Under the pieces are notes generated by a model that was not told where the DNA came from, ran no database searches, and saw only the letters and a list, made by a program, of their open reading frames with translations. Below, one piece after another: positions 63,109 through 64,000 of a DNA stretch of 64,000 nt (position 1 is its first letter; the number at the start of each line of letters is the position of its first letter). The position numbers and the translations under genes were made by a program. The DNA is from Urophycis tenuis (Eukaryota > Chordata > Actinopteri > Gadiformes > Phycidae): NCBI GenBank assembly GCA_036785325.1, contig JAXIVH010000025.1:548501-612500 (forward strand), in the 5' to 3' direction.

Positions 63109-64000
63109 CTAAAAGGGACGGGGGGGGGGGGGGGGGGGGGGGTAGGGGTAGAATGACCCGTAGTTACCAAACAGCACGCGCTTATACAACTCACCAGCAA
63201 TGCCCTTATAAAATACAAGAAAAGCTCAAGAAACCAACAACGATACCACTTTTAGGTTTTGACTTTTTGATAAATTAATAAGGGTAGCCACTAAGAAAAG
63301 CAGTGCCAAATAAGATTTCTAAATAGTGTATAGAAAAAAAAGAGAGGCCAATATTGTGTTTGACATGAGCGGAAACTCTTTCCAAACAGCTGGCCACATA
63401 AGGGGACTGACTCCTGTCACACAAGCTCTGTCCTGCTGCTTTGGCTGCATTCCAACCCCTTGCCACACCTGCTTACACAAATGTGGACAAGCAGCCACCG
63501 ACTCACAAAGGAGGCGTGTGTAGGCGTGTGTGGGCGTGTGTGTGTGTATGTGTTTTGGTTACAGTAGTTTATTGTCGTTTGGAATGTCACCGTTTAAATG
63601 ACAATTGGTCTTCGGAGTTCAATTTCGTAATCTGGCGTCTTAATCTATGTTAACACAGTTTGTAACGTCTACACAAGTTTACACACATTGTCTTATTTAC
63701 GAACTTTATTTACACAGTGAACAATAGTGGAACAAAATGACGCAGGTCCACTCAACGTGAACCCCGTATTTTGCTTCATACAGATTTCATTCATTAATTC
63801 TAACGGAGTGCACGCGATTCAGCGTCAGCAGGTAGAGAGCACTAATAATGTCCCCTCGTCGCCATCAATTAGGTTAAAGCTGTACTGAGGGTGTTGAAGA
63901 ATTAATCCAGCCAAATCATTCCTTCTGTTTTTACTAATGAATAGTCAAATTGCTTTACTTCGTATAATTAGGTTTAGTCATATATCCCGAAAGTAGCATT
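63109..64000 (-). other. LMNB1: LMNB1 intron 1, part
   Basis: Begins with a 23-G run (63120-63142), which is the C-rich polypyrimidine tract before exon 2. The rest is AT-rich, with no sign of exon 1 (head domain, coil 1A), which must lie beyond the window edge. Confidence 0.7.

Overview
This window is vertebrate nuclear DNA, almost certainly from a ray-finned (percomorph-type) fish. The reasons are intron-rich orthologues of vertebrate genes, teleost-style tRNA-derived SINEs with L2-like 3' tails, an RTE-like LINE, pogo/Tigger and hAT remnants, and a very high load of (CA)n, (GA)n and (GACA)n microsatellites. That microsatellite load resembles what is reported for cod-like fish, but the sequence alone does not fix the species.

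Six protein-coding genes can be read exon by exon, with splice phases that close exactly. (1) ROR2, minus strand, complete, 9 coding exons from 26700 down to 3957, 940 aa: Wnt5a receptor tyrosine-(pseudo)kinase. (2) SPTLC1, minus, complete, 15 coding exons 41909-31206, 472 aa: serine palmitoyltransferase subunit. (3) MINAR2, minus, complete, 3 coding exons 45185-43450, 199 aa. (4) ISOC1, minus, complete, 5 coding exons 48661-45956, 283 aa. (5) ALDH7A1 (antiquitin), plus, complete, 18 coding exons 49763-56445, 540 aa. (6) LMNB1 (lamin B1), minus, exons 2-11 at 63108-57845; exon 1 lies beyond the right edge. ISOC1 and ALDH7A1 are head to head, and ALDH7A1 and LMNB1 are tail to tail. The first 3 kb and the 27.1-31 kb stretch show no gene.

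Mobile DNA: an apparently full-length RTE-like LINE with an intact 1077-aa ORF and a 13-bp target-site duplication sits in SPTLC1 intron 12. A 380-bp tRNA-derived SINE with a perfect 13-bp duplication nearly fills ALDH7A1 intron 9, and its 3' end resembles that LINE's. A deleted Tigger element lies between the ISOC1 and ALDH7A1 starts. A 405-bp hAT MITE lies in an LMNB1 intron. Several L2-tailed SINE fragments are scattered through 37-47 kb.

The genes are not a functional operon. They are housekeeping and developmental genes that are neighbours by synteny. In human, ROR2-SPTLC1 are on chromosome 9 and MINAR2, ISOC1, ALDH7A1 and LMNB1 on chromosome 5, so this fish locus joins two blocks. I found no evidence of an undescribed biological system such as a defence island or a biosynthetic cluster. 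The most interesting points are a 31-nt ROR2 microexon next to a UG-rich tract, a GC-AG intron in ALDH7A1, the young LINE/SINE pair with related tails, and UG- or CU-microsatellites placed at splice sites.
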